The position numbers were made by a program, and so were the translations under genes. Positions 7,115 to 15,670 of a DNA stretch of 64,000 nucleotides are shown here, in pieces; within the stretch, counting starts at the first letter, position 1, and every line of letters starts with the position of its first letter. The stretch lies in NCBI RefSeq assembly GCF_023148685.1, contig NZ_JAHXNL010000007.1:1-64000 (forward strand), in the 5' to 3' direction. This DNA is from Georgenia sp. EYE_87. GTDB lineage: Bacteria > Actinomycetota > Actinomycetes > Actinomycetales > Actinomycetaceae. Under the pieces are notes generated by a model. It did not search any database, was not told the DNA's origin, and saw only the letters and a list, made by a program, of their open reading frames with translations.

Positions 7115-8832
7115 TCCGCTTCGAGGACCTCTCCGTCACCTACCCCGGCGCGGACGCATCAGTGCTCAGCCACGTCGACGCGCGCGTCGAGGAGGGCGAG
7201 CTGTGCCTCGTCGTCGGGGCCACGGGCTCCGGGAAGTCCACCCTCCTCGGGGCGGCCGCGGGCCGCGTCCCGCACTTCACCGGTGGGCTGCTCTCCGGCC
7301 GCGTGCTCGTGGACGGGCGCGACACCCGCGACCACCTGCCGCGGGACCTGGCCGACGTCGTGGGCATCGTCGCGCAGGATCCTCCCGCCGGCTTCGTCAC
7401 CGACACCGTCGAGGAGGAGCTCGCGTTCGGGATGGAGCAGATCGGCGTCGCGCCGGCGCTCATGCGCAAGCGGGTGGAGGAGGTCCTCGACCTCCTCGGC
7501 CTGGCTCGGCTGCGCGACCGTGCGCTCGCCGACCTCTCCGGCGGCGAGCAGCAGCGCGTCGCGATCGGTGCCGTCCTCACCGCCCAGCCGCGCGTGCTCG
7601 TGCTGGACGAACCGACCTCGGCCCTCGACCCCGCCGCCGCGGAGGACGTGCTCGCCGCCCTGGCGCGGCTCGTGCACGACGTCGGCATCACCGTGCTGCT
7701 GGCTGAGCACCGCCTGGAGCGGGTGGTGCAGTTCGCGGACCGGGTGATCTCGCTGGCGCCCGGCGGGGAGGCGGTGTCTGGGCCGCCCGCGCGGGTGCTC
7801 GCCGGCTCCGCCGTCGCCCCGCCGGTGGTCGAGCTCGGCCGCTGGGCGGGCTGGGACCCGCTGCCGTTGTCCGTACGGGACGCCCGTCGGCTCGCCGGCC
7901 CCCTGCTTGACCGGCTCTCGGGGACGGCGTCGCTCTCCGCACGCCGAGAATGCCCTGACGCGCCGTTCGGGGTGGCGGACGGGCGGTCAGGGCATGCTCG
8001 GCGCCGGGGTGAGCTGCCGGGGGCCGCCGGTGCGGGCGCACCCGTGCTCGAGGCCCGGGGGGTCCGGGTGCGGCACGGGGACGTGGACGCGGTCCGCGGC
8101 GTGGACCTGACCCTGCGCGCGGGCGAGATCGTCGCGCTGATGGGGCGCAACGGCTCGGGCAAGTCCTCCCTGCTGTGGGCGCTGCAGGGGCAGGGGCCCC
8201 GCAGCGGGGGCACCGTGCGCCTCGCCGTTCCAGGTGACGGAGAGGGCGCGGCCCTCGGACCGGACCCCGCCACCCTGGCACCGGCCGTCGCGCGGCGGCA
8301 CGTGGCCCTCGTCCCCCAGACCCCCTCCGACCTGCTGTACCTGCCGACGGTCGCCGAGGAGTGCACCGCCGCCGACGAGCAGGCCGGCGCCGCGCCCGGC
8401 GCCGCCCGCGACGTCCTGGACGCCCTCGCCCCCGGCACGCCCGACGCCGCCCACCCCCGGGACCTGTCCGAGGGCCAGCGACTCGCTCTCGCGCTCGCCG
8501 TGCAGCTCACCGGGCGCCCCGGCGTCCTCCTGCTCGACGAGCCCACCCGCGGCCTCGACTACACCGGCAAGACCCGGCTCGCCGGGCTCCTGCGGTCGCT
8601 GCGCCAGCTCGGCCGCGCCGTCCTGCTCGCCACCCACGACGTCGAGTTCGTCGCGGGCTGCGCCGACCGGGTCGTGCTCCTCGCCGGCGGCGAGGTGGTG
8701 GCGGACGCGCCCGCCCGCGCCGTGCTGCACGACTCCGCCACCTTCTCCCCGCAGGTCGCCAAGATCCTCCGCCCGCTCGACGTGCTCACGGTCGACGACG
8801 TCCGTCGCCTGCTGCCCGGCGGTGCGCCGTGA
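7111..8832 (+). CDS. ecfA: Fused double ATP-binding protein of the ECF transporter (EcfA-EcfA')
   Basis: A 573-residue protein with two ABC ATPase domains in tandem. Domain 1 (about 1-235): Walker A GATGSGKST (36-44), signature LSGGEQQRV, Walker B VLVLDEPTSALD. Domain 2 (about 310-555): Walker A GRNGSGKSS (about 345-353), signature LSEGQRLAL, Walker B VLLLDEPTRGLD. The second signature deviates from LSGGQ, as often seen in fused ECF ATPases. An 80-residue Arg/Gly-rich linker joins the halves. GTG 7111 overlaps the ecfT stop (GTGA). The longer open frame reaching back to 6733 lies inside ecfT and is not coding. Confidence 0.9.
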   Translation: MIRFEDLSVTYPGADASVLSHVDARVEEGELCLVVGATGSGKSTLLGAAAGRVPHFTGGLLSGRVLVDGRDTRDHLPRDLADVVGIVAQDPPAGFVTDTVEEELAFGMEQIGVAPALMRKRVEEVLDLLGLARLRDRALADLSGGEQQRVAIGAVLTAQPRVLVLDEPTSALDPAAAEDVLAALARLVHDVGITVLLAEHRLERVVQFADRVISLAPGGEAVSGPPARVLAGSAVAPPVVELGRWAGWDPLPLSVRDARRLAGPLLDRLSGTASLSARRECPDAPFGVADGRSGHARRRGELPGAAGAGAPVLEARGVRVRHGDVDAVRGVDLTLRAGEIVALMGRNGSGKSSLLWALQGQGPRSGGTVRLAVPGDGEGAALGPDPATLAPAVARRHVALVPQTPSDLLYLPTVAEECTAADEQAGAAPGAARDVLDALAPGTPDAAHPRDLSEGQRLALALAVQLTGRPGVLLLDEPTRGLDYTGKTRLAGLLRSLRQLGRAVLLATHDVEFVAGCADRVVLLAGGEVVADAPARAVLHDSATFSPQVAKILRPLDVLTVDDVRRLLPGGAP

Positions 8833-9683
8833 GCCGGGTCGACCCGGCCCGCGCGGTGCCGGTGAGCCGGCGGATGGCCGTCGCGCTCGTGCTCGCCTCG
8901 CTGCTCGGGCTGCTCGCCTTCGGCTGGCCGCTCGTGGTCCAGCCCGGCGCCACGCTGGCCGACGGGACGGACGCCCCGCTGGTCCTCGGCGTCGTCCTGG
9001 CCGCCGCGCTCGGCGTGCTCTTCGTCGGGCTCGGCGACGGCGGCATCGACGTCAAGGCCGTCGCGATGCTGGGGCTCCTCTCCGCCGTCGGCGCGCTGCT
9101 GCGCCCCGTCGCCGGCGGCACCGGCGGCGTGGAGACGGTCTTCCTGGTCATCGTCCTCGGCGCCCGCGTCTTCGGGCCCGGCTTCGGCTTCGTCCTCGGC
9201 TCGACGACGCTGCTCGCCTCCGCCCTCCTGACCGGTGGCGTCGGGCCCTGGCTGCCGTTCCAGATGCTCGCCGCCTCCTGGGTCGGCCTGGGCGCGGGTC
9301 TGCTGCCCGGACGTCTGCGCGGCTGGCGCGAGGTGGCGGCGCTGGCCGGCTACGGCGCCGTCGCCGCCCTCGCGTACGGCTGGGCGATGAACCTCGCGTT
9401 CTGGCCGTTCCAGCTCGGCGCCGGCACGGCCATCTCCTTCGTCCCCGGCGACCCCGTGCCGGAGAACCTGCGCAGGTTCGCCCTTTACTCGCTCGCGACC
9501 TCGCTCGCCTGGGACCTCGGGCGCGCGCTGACCACGGCCGTCGGCGTCGCTGTGCTCGGCCGGCCGGTCCTCGCCACGCTGCGCCGCGCGGCGGTCCGGG
9601 CCGTGTTCGGCGCCGGACCGGGGCGTGCCGACGAGCGCGAGGGCCCGGTCGCCGGGCAGACTCGGGCGACCGGCGCTCCCTGA
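8829..9683 (+). CDS. ECF transporter substrate-binding S component, probably cobalamin-specific
   Basis: A 284-residue integral membrane protein with about six hydrophobic segments (first at residues ~15-35) and the GPGFGFVLGSTTLLASALLT and GPWLPFQMLAASW stretches typical of ECF S components. GTG 8829 overlaps the ATPase stop (GTGA), completing the order riboswitch - DUF4430 - T - AA - S. In this context it is most likely the B12-binding subunit, comparable to the CbrT type; residue-level specificity cannot be judged. The C-terminal ~40 residues are a hydrophilic Gly/Arg tail running to just before corA. Confidence 0.82.
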   Translation: MSRVDPARAVPVSRRMAVALVLASLLGLLAFGWPLVVQPGATLADGTDAPLVLGVVLAAALGVLFVGLGDGGIDVKAVAMLGLLSAVGALLRPVAGGTGGVETVFLVIVLGARVFGPGFGFVLGSTTLLASALLTGGVGPWLPFQMLAASWVGLGAGLLPGRLRGWREVAALAGYGAVAALAYGWAMNLAFWPFQLGAGTAISFVPGDPVPENLRRFALYSLATSLAWDLGRALTTAVGVAVLGRPVLATLRRAAVRAVFGAGPGRADEREGPVAGQTRATGAP

Positions 9684-9729
9684 GGACGACCGGCCCCAGG
9701 AGCCCGCGGCCAGGAGGAGGCGCACGCCC

Positions 9730-10746
9730 ATGCCCGTGGTGGACAACGAGATCTACGTCGACGGCGAACGGGTCGCGACGCCGGGCGACCTCGAGCAGAC
9801 CTTCGCCCTGCTCCACCGTCACGGCGGGATGGCGTGGGTGGGCCTCTACCGGCCGTCGCCGGAGGAGGTGGGCGCCGTCGCCCGTGAGTTCCGCCTGCAC
9901 GAGCTCGCCGAGGAGGACGCCAACAAGGCCCACCAGCGCCCCAAGCTGGAGCGCTACGGCGACACGCTCTTCACGGTGCTCCGCCCGGCCCGCTACGTCG
10001 AGGAGACCGAGAAGGTGGAGTTCGGCGAGCTCCACATCTTCACGGGCCCGGGCTTCGTGGTCACCGTGCGGCACGCCGAGTCACCCGACCTCGGCAAGGT
10101 GCGGCGGCGCCTCGAGCACGACCCGCAGACCCTCCGGCTCGGCCCCGAGGCCGTGCTCTACGCGATCCTCGACCAGGTCGTGGACGAGTACGCGCCGGTG
10201 GTCGCCGGCCTGGAGAACGACATCGACGAGATCGAGGACCAGCTCTTCGAGAGCGACCCGACCGTCTCGCGCCGGATCTACGAGCTCTCCCGCGAGGTGA
10301 TGGCCTTCCAGCGGGCGACCCACCCGCTGCTGGTCATGCTGGACAGCCTGGAGCAGGGGTTCGACCGCTACGGCGTGGACGTCGAGCTGCGGCACCGGCT
10401 GCGCGACGTCCACGACCACGCCATCCGCGTGGTCGAGCGGGTCGACGCCTTCCGGGCGCTGCTGCAGAACGCCCTGACGGTCAACGCCACGCTCGTGGCC
10501 CAGATGCAGAACGAGGAGACGAGGCGCGTCACCGAGGCCAGCTACCTCCAGAGCGAGCAGGTCAAGCGGATCTCCTCCTGGGCGGCGATCCTGTTCGCCC
10601 CGACCCTCATCGGGACGATCTACGGGATGAACTTCCGCCACATGCCGGAGCTCGAGTGGGTCTACGGCTACCCGCTCGCGCTGCTCGCCATGGTCGTCGG
10701 CGGCGTGGTGCTGTACCGGGTCTTCAGACGGCACCACTGGCTGTGA
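9730..10746 (+). CDS. corA: CorA-type magnesium/cobalt transporter
   Basis: A 338-residue protein with a large N-terminal cytoplasmic domain and two C-terminal membrane helices. The first helix ends in the signature YGMNFRHMPE; the second (about 308-328) ends in a short basic tail. The family forms pentameric divalent-cation channels gated by cytosolic Mg2+. I chose ATG 9730 (GGAGGAGG at 9714-9721 upstream) over an open frame from 9625 that overlaps the S-component gene. Cobalt is the metal of B12, so its position after the B12 operon is suggestive, but CorA is usually a Mg2+ transporter. Confidence 0.9.
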   Translation: MPVVDNEIYVDGERVATPGDLEQTFALLHRHGGMAWVGLYRPSPEEVGAVAREFRLHELAEEDANKAHQRPKLERYGDTLFTVLRPARYVEETEKVEFGELHIFTGPGFVVTVRHAESPDLGKVRRRLEHDPQTLRLGPEAVLYAILDQVVDEYAPVVAGLENDIDEIEDQLFESDPTVSRRIYELSREVMAFQRATHPLLVMLDSLEQGFDRYGVDVELRHRLRDVHDHAIRVVERVDAFRALLQNALTVNATLVAQMQNEETRRVTEASYLQSEQVKRISSWAAILFAPTLIGTIYGMNFRHMPELEWVYGYPLALLAMVVGGVVLYRVFRRHHWL

Positions 10747-10755
10747 GCCGCCGCG

Positions 10756-11772
10756 TCAGATCCCGGTCGGCACCAGCACCAGCCGGGCGATGATGCCCGC
10801 CGCCGCGCTCGAGGCGATGGTCAGGACGCGGGCGAGGGTGGACTCGTCGAACGGCCACTCGAGGATGCGCTCGGCGCGCTTCTCCAGGTTCTCGGCCGCG
10901 CCGAGCAGCCCGGACTGCTGCTGCAGCACCTCGAGCGTCGGCTCGGTGCGCACCCGGTCGAGCGCCTGCCGGTAGAGCACCAGCGCCAGCGCGAGCTCCT
11001 GCTGCTTGACGGCCACCATCTGCCGGTGGATGCCGCGCAGCGACAGGAAGAACAGGCAGAGCGCGGCGACGAGCGCGCCGATGCCGACGGCGGCGACCGG
11101 GACGTCGGTGAGCCCGGTCAGCACCAGCGGCCCGATCGCGCCGAAGAGCAGCCAGAAGCCGGTGAAGGCCAGCCTGCCCACCGGCCGCAGCCCGAGCGAG
11201 CGGTCCCCGCGGTAGCCCAGGAGCGTCACGTGGCCGCGTCCGAGCCGCATCAGCCCCCGCTGCAGCACCACGTACACCCAGACGGCGGTGCACAGCGGCA
11301 CGCCGATGACCAGCCAGGTCAGCCCCTGGACCGCGGCGGCGGCCCCGTCCCCGCGCAGCGCCTCGTCGAGGGGCAGGACGACCCCGACCCCCGCCGTCAG
11401 CAGGAGGGGGAGCGCGGCCGAGTCGATCCCACGGAACAGGCGGGCGACGTCCGGCTCGGTCTCGGCGATGACGTGCGTCAGAGCCGGCCGCAGCCGGTAC
11501 AGCTCCTCGTCGATCCGGGAGACGCCCCAGAGCGAGAGGACGACGGCGAAGGAGGCCGCGACCCGGTTGAGCACCTCGCCCCACGGGACACCGCGCCCCC
11601 ACATCGACGGGTCGAGCCCGCTGACGGCCGCCAGGTTCACCCACGGCACCAGCGCCCACGCCGCGACCCCCGCCGTCCGCGGCCCCGGCAGGCGCACGAG
11701 GAGGCGCTCGGTGAGGGGCGCACGGGGCGCCGCAACCACCTCCGTGCCCCGCGGTGCCCGTCGGCTCCGCAT
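10756..11772 (-). CDS. Conserved membrane protein of unknown function
   Basis: A 338-residue protein I do not recognise. It has two pairs of hydrophobic helices (about residues 40-65 and 75-95, then about 130-200 and 225-275), followed by a long soluble helical region rich in Glu/Gln/Leu (LEVLQQQSGLLGAAENLEKRAERI) and a last hydrophobic segment ending in VLVPTGI. I chose ATG 11772 (MRSRRAPRG); the frame continues 16 codons upstream to another ATG at 11820 without a clear ribosome binding site. It converges on corA with a 9-bp gap and diverges from nrdJ. No function should be assigned. Confidence 0.65.
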   Translation of the reverse strand: MRSRRAPRGTEVVAAPRAPLTERLLVRLPGPRTAGVAAWALVPWVNLAAVSGLDPSMWGRGVPWGEVLNRVAASFAVVLSLWGVSRIDEELYRLRPALTHVIAETEPDVARLFRGIDSAALPLLLTAGVGVVLPLDEALRGDGAAAAVQGLTWLVIGVPLCTAVWVYVVLQRGLMRLGRGHVTLLGYRGDRSLGLRPVGRLAFTGFWLLFGAIGPLVLTGLTDVPVAAVGIGALVAALCLFFLSLRGIHRQMVAVKQQELALALVLYRQALDRVRTEPTLEVLQQQSGLLGAAENLEKRAERILEWPFDESTLARVLTIASSAAAGIIARLVLVPTGI

Positions 11773-11896
11773 GGCCGCACCACCACCCTCGGTCGCTACG
11801 GACCATGGTCGCCGTCGCACCCGCCCCGGCGCACTCCCACGGGCCGCACGCGCCGTGCGGCGCGGCGCGGGCCCTAAGTCCCACTACGGACCCCCA

Positions 11897-11912
11897 CCAC
11901 TACATATAGTGG
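11897..11912. promoter_or_regulatory. NrdR box 1 upstream of nrdJ
   Basis: CCACTACATATAGTGG is a perfect 6-4-6 inverted repeat that fits the NrdR-box pattern (acACwATATwGTgt). NrdR represses ribonucleotide reductase genes when dATP is high. It lies 115 bp before the nrdJ start. Confidence 0.85.
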
Positions 11913-11929
11913 CGCTCGGAAATTACAAA

Positions 11930-11946
11930 CACCACATGTTGTGGTG
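11930..11946. promoter_or_regulatory. NrdR box 2 upstream of nrdJ
   Basis: CACCACATGTTGTGGTG is a perfect 7-3-7 inverted repeat. Its centre is about 33 bp from box 1, i.e. about three helical turns, which is the usual spacing of paired NrdR boxes. Confidence 0.8.
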
Positions 11947-12026
11947 ACAAGTCGTCATGACAGGTCCACAATGGGTACTGGCACAGAGCCCCACCCGGAC
12001 CGCAGCAGCGTCCGAAGGAGCAGACC

Positions 12027-14885
12027 ATGAGCGTCACCCCGGCCAGCAGGAAGAGCGGATCCGCACGCGCCAGGCGGCGCGGGCTGACGATCCCGCGCGT
12101 GTTCTCCACGGCCGGGACCCACCCGTACGACGAGGTCGAGTGGGACCGCCGGGACATCGTGCAGACGAACTGGCGCACCGGCGAGACCGTCTTCGAGCAG
12201 CACGGCGTGGAGTTCCCCGCCAGCTGGTCGGTCAACGCCGCCACCATCGTCACCACCAAGTACTTCCGCGGCGCGCTGGGCACCGACGCCCGGGAGCGCA
12301 GCCTGAAGCAGGTCATCGACCGCGTCGTGCGCACCTACACCGCGTCCGGGAGGGAAAACGGCTACTTCGCCACCGAGGCCGACGCCGAGGTCTTCTCCGA
12401 CGAGCTGACCTGGCTCCTCCTGCACCAGGTCTTCGCGTTCAACTCCCCGGTCTGGTTCAACGTCGGCACCGCCTCGCCGCAGCAGGTCTCCGCCTGCTTC
12501 ATCCTCTCCGTCGACGACACGATGGACTCGATCCTCAACTGGTACCGGGAGGAGGGGCTGATCTTCAAGGGCGGCTCCGGCGCCGGCCTGAACCTCTCGC
12601 GGATCCGCTCCTCCAAGGAGCTCCTCTCCTCCGGCGGCAACGCGTCCGGCCCCGTCTCCTTCATGCGCGGCGCGGACGCCTCGGCCGGCACCATCAAGTC
12701 CGGCGGCGCCACCCGCCGCGCCGCCAAGATGGTCGTCCTCGACGTCGACCACCCGGACATCGCGGAGTTCGTCGAGACCAAGGCGCGCGAGGAGGACAAG
12801 ATCCGCGCCCTGCGCGCCGCCGGGTTCGACATGGACCTCGGGGGCAGGGACATCGTCTCCGTGCAGTACCAGAACGCCAACAACTCGGTGCGGGTCACCG
12901 ACGAGTTCATGCGCGCGGTCGAGTCCGGCGGCACGTTCGACCTCAAGGCCCGCCTCGACGGGCACGTCGTCGAGACCGTCGACGCCAAGGGCCTCTTCCG
13001 CGCGATCGCGAAGGCCGCCTGGGAGTGCGCCGACCCCGGCCTGCAGTACGACGACACCATCAACGACTGGCACACCTCCCCGGAGTCCGGCCGCATCACC
13101 GCGTCGAACCCGTGCAGCGAGTACCTGCACCTGGACAACTCCTCCTGCAACCTCGCCTCGGTCAACCTGCTCACCTTCCTGCGCGAGGACGACACCTTCG
13201 ACGTCGAGCGGTTCGTCGCAGCCGTCGAGCTCGTCATCACCGCGATGGACATCTCCATCTGCTTCGCCGACTTCCCGACCGAGGCGATCGGCGAGACCAC
13301 CCGCGCCTACCGCCAGCTCGGCATCGGCTACGCCAACCTCGGCGCGCTGCTCATGGCCACCGGCCACGGTTACGACTCCGACGGCGGACGCTCCCTCGCG
13401 GCGTCGATCACCTCGCTCATGACGGCGACGGCCTACCGCCGCTCCGCCGAGCTCGCCGCGGCCCTCGGCGCCTACGACGGCTACGCCCGCAACGCCGCCG
13501 GCCACCAGCGCGTCATGCGCAAGCACGCCGCCGCCAACGACGAGCTGCGCACCGTCAACGCCATGGACGCCGCGATCCACGAGGCGGCGACCGGCCAGTG
13601 GCAGACCGGCAACGCCCTCGGCGCCGAGCACGGGTGGCGCAACGCCCAGGCGTCCCTGCTCGCCCCCACCGGGACCATCGGCTTCATGATGGACTGCGAC
13701 ACCACGGGAATCGAGCCCGACTTCTCGCTGGTGAAGTTCAAGAAGCTCGTCGGCGGCGGGTCCATGCAGATCGTCAACCAGACGGTGCCGCGCGCGCTGC
13801 GCCGGATGGGCTACGCCGAGGAGACGATCGAGGCGATCGTCGAGCACATCGCCGAGCACGGGCACGTCGTCGACGCCCCGGGCCTGAGGCCCGAGCACTA
13901 CGAGGTCTTCGACACCGCCATGGGCCTGCGCTCCATCGCCCCGATGGGCCACGTGAAGATGATGGCCGCGGTCCAGCCGTTCCTCTCCGGCGCCATCTCG
14001 AAGACCGTCAACCTGCCCGAGACGGCGACCGTGGAGGACATCGAGCAGGTCTACTTCGACGGGTGGAAGCTCGGCCTGAAGGCGCTCGCCGTCTACCGCG
14101 ACAACTGCAAGGTGGGCCAGCCCCTCTCGAGCGGGGCGTCGGCCCCGAGCGCCGCCGACGCCGCCGCCCCGGCGCCGGCCGCCACCCCGGCGGCTGCCAG
14201 CACCGACGGGCCGCCGCGGGCCGCCCGCAAGCGGCTGCCCAAGCAGCGCCCCTCCGTGACGACGTCGTTCACGGTCGGCGGCGCGGAGGGCTACCTCACC
14301 GCCGGGTCCTACCCCGACGACGGCCTCGGCGAGATCTTCCTGCGCCTGGGCAAGCAGGGCTCCACCCTGGCCGGCGTGATGGACGCGTTCTCCATCGCGA
14401 TCTCGATCGGCCTCCAGCACGGGGTGCCGCTGGAGATCTTCGTCCAGAAGTTCACCAACCTCCGCTTCGAGCCGGCCGGCATGACGGACGACCCCGAGGT
14501 GCGGATGGCGCAGTCGATCATGGACTACGTCTTCCGACGCCTGGCGCTGGACCACCTGCCGTTCGAGACGCGGTCGGAGATGGGGATCTTCACCACCACC
14601 GAGCGGGCACGCTACGCCGAGACCGGCTCGTACACGCCGGCCGAGACCGACCTCGCCGACCTCAACGAGCCGGTGGAGGAGGCGGTCGCCGGACCCGCGC
14701 CCGCGGCCGCGAGCGCACCCTCCGCGCCGACCCCGGCCCGTCCGCACTCCTCGGCCGAGCTGCTCGAGCTGCAGCAGGGCCAGCGCGCGGACGCGCCGCT
14801 GTGCATGTCCTGCGGCATCAAGATGCGGCCCTCGGGCTCGTGCTACGTCTGCGAGGGGTGCGGCTCGACCAGCGGCTGCAGCTGA
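12027..14885 (+). CDS. nrdJ: Adenosylcobalamin-dependent ribonucleotide reductase (class II)
   Basis: A 952-residue enzyme reducing ribonucleotides to deoxyribonucleotides with a radical started from coenzyme B12. Visible: the first redox Cys in QQVSACFILS (about 157), the NPCSEYLHLDNSSCNLASVNL active-site block (NxCxE and the second redox Cys, about 365-385), PTGTIGFMMDCDTTG, and the C-terminal domain with a shuttle and zinc-like cluster (LCMSCG...CYVCEGCGSTSGC). Residues ~695-735 are a low-complexity Ala/Pro linker. ATG 12027 follows GAAGGAG. Control by NrdR is indicated by the two boxes upstream; coenzyme supply fits the B12 operon and adenosyltransferase at 4.5-9.7 kb. A 9-bp inverted repeat follows the gene. 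Confidence 0.95.
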   Translation: MSVTPASRKSGSARARRRGLTIPRVFSTAGTHPYDEVEWDRRDIVQTNWRTGETVFEQHGVEFPASWSVNAATIVTTKYFRGALGTDARERSLKQVIDRVVRTYTASGRENGYFATEADAEVFSDELTWLLLHQVFAFNSPVWFNVGTASPQQVSACFILSVDDTMDSILNWYREEGLIFKGGSGAGLNLSRIRSSKELLSSGGNASGPVSFMRGADASAGTIKSGGATRRAAKMVVLDVDHPDIAEFVETKAREEDKIRALRAAGFDMDLGGRDIVSVQYQNANNSVRVTDEFMRAVESGGTFDLKARLDGHVVETVDAKGLFRAIAKAAWECADPGLQYDDTINDWHTSPESGRITASNPCSEYLHLDNSSCNLASVNLLTFLREDDTFDVERFVAAVELVITAMDISICFADFPTEAIGETTRAYRQLGIGYANLGALLMATGHGYDSDGGRSLAASITSLMTATAYRRSAELAAALGAYDGYARNAAGHQRVMRKHAAANDELRTVNAMDAAIHEAATGQWQTGNALGAEHGWRNAQASLLAPTGTIGFMMDCDTTGIEPDFSLVKFKKLVGGGSMQIVNQTVPRALRRMGYAEETIEAIVEHIAEHGHVVDAPGLRPEHYEVFDTAMGLRSIAPMGHVKMMAAVQPFLSGAISKTVNLPETATVEDIEQVYFDGWKLGLKALAVYRDNCKVGQPLSSGASAPSAADAAAPAPAATPAAASTDGPPRAARKRLPKQRPSVTTSFTVGGAEGYLTAGSYPDDGLGEIFLRLGKQGSTLAGVMDAFSIAISIGLQHGVPLEIFVQKFTNLRFEPAGMTDDPEVRMAQSIMDYVFRRLALDHLPFETRSEMGIFTTTERARYAETGSYTPAETDLADLNEPVEEAVAGPAPAAASAPSAPTPARPHSSAELLELQQGQRADAPLCMSCGIKMRPSGSCYVCEGCGSTSGCS

Positions 14886-14910
14886 GTCGCGGGAGGGGGC
14901 GGGTACGCGG

Positions 14911-14945
14911 GCAGGCCGGGGCTGGGAGAGCCTGATCCGGCCTGC
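14911..14945 (+). terminator. Candidate hairpin after nrdJ
   Basis: GCAGGCCGG (14911-14919) is perfectly repeated inverted as CCGGCCTGC (14937-14945) with a 17-base loop. There is no T tract, so it could be a processing or attenuation hairpin. It ends about 50 bp before the next start codon. Confidence 0.4.
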
Positions 14946-14993
14946 GCCGTGGGCGACCGTGCCACACTCGGAACTCGGCGGCAGGAGGCGGAC

Positions 14994-15416
14994 GTGTACC
15001 AGTTCGAGGAGCTCTCCAGGGACGAGTGCCTGCGCCTGCTGGGCGAGGGCGTTGTCGGCTGGGTCGCCTACCCGGACGACGACGGCGCCCGCCTGGTCCC
15101 GGTCAACTACGTCCTCCACCGCGACGAGATGGTGCTCACCACCTCCTACGGCAGCAAGCTCGCGGCGGCCGCCCACAACCGCGCGATGTCCTTCGGGATC
15201 GGCGAGTTCGACGTCTCGAGCCGCACGGGCTGGTCGGTCGTCGTCCGTGGCCGGTCCCACCTCGTGGGCGACGAGCTGGTCAACCCCGACCTGCCGCCGG
15301 GGGAGGCCTGGGCGGTGCGCGGCAAGGGGATCCCGATCGCGATCGAGCTGGCGCACGTCTCCGGCCGGCGGGTCCGCGCCGCCGACCCTGCCGACGACCC
15401 GGCGCCCCGGGGCTGA
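14994..15416 (+). CDS. Pyridoxamine-5'-phosphate-oxidase-like flavin/F420-fold protein
   Basis: A 140-residue split-barrel protein. FEELSRDECLRLLGEGVVGWVAY, then LVPVNYVLHRDEMVLTTSYGSK and FDVSSRTGWSVVVRGRSHLV, are the pattern of small PNPOx-like proteins annotated as flavin-nucleotide-binding or nitroreductase-like. They bind FMN or F420; a substrate cannot be named. I chose GTG 14994, preceded by AGGAGG, instead of an open frame from GTG 14949. It sits between nrdJ and the nitric-oxide reductase operon with 250 bp to the latter, so joint transcription is uncertain. Confidence 0.8.
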   Translation: MYQFEELSRDECLRLLGEGVVGWVAYPDDDGARLVPVNYVLHRDEMVLTTSYGSKLAAAAHNRAMSFGIGEFDVSSRTGWSVVVRGRSHLVGDELVNPDLPPGEAWAVRGKGIPIAIELAHVSGRRVRAADPADDPAPRG

Positions 15417-15670
15417 GCCGCGACGAGGTGGCGCCGCGGAGGAACGCCGTCGAGAAATTTCCGTGAAAATCTTCGCTCTTTCCCTCCCCGTGCTTCTCCG
15501 CTAGGTTCGCGGTGCGCGCGAAACCCATATCTGAAGAGTCGCCCCGACTGCACGGCAACGCCGCCAGCAGGAGCGGGACCCGGATGCGGGCACCAGACCG
15601 ACGATTCCTATGGTGACCGTGGTGGTTTTCTGCGGTTCTCTCGGGGGCATTTCCGGGAGGGGGAACTGCC

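Noticed and set aside
11955-15356. Very long minus-strand open frame (1133 codons) opposite nrdJ
   Set aside because: It mirrors nrdJ codon structure in GC-rich DNA; its sequence is low-complexity Gly/Val/Asp/Arg without family motifs, while nrdJ has all catalytic motifs.
15417-15670. NsrR or FNR-type operator before norZ
   Set aside because: The 254-bp region has an AT-richer patch (GAAATTTC near 15455-15462), but no site matching a known NO- or oxygen-responsive consensus.
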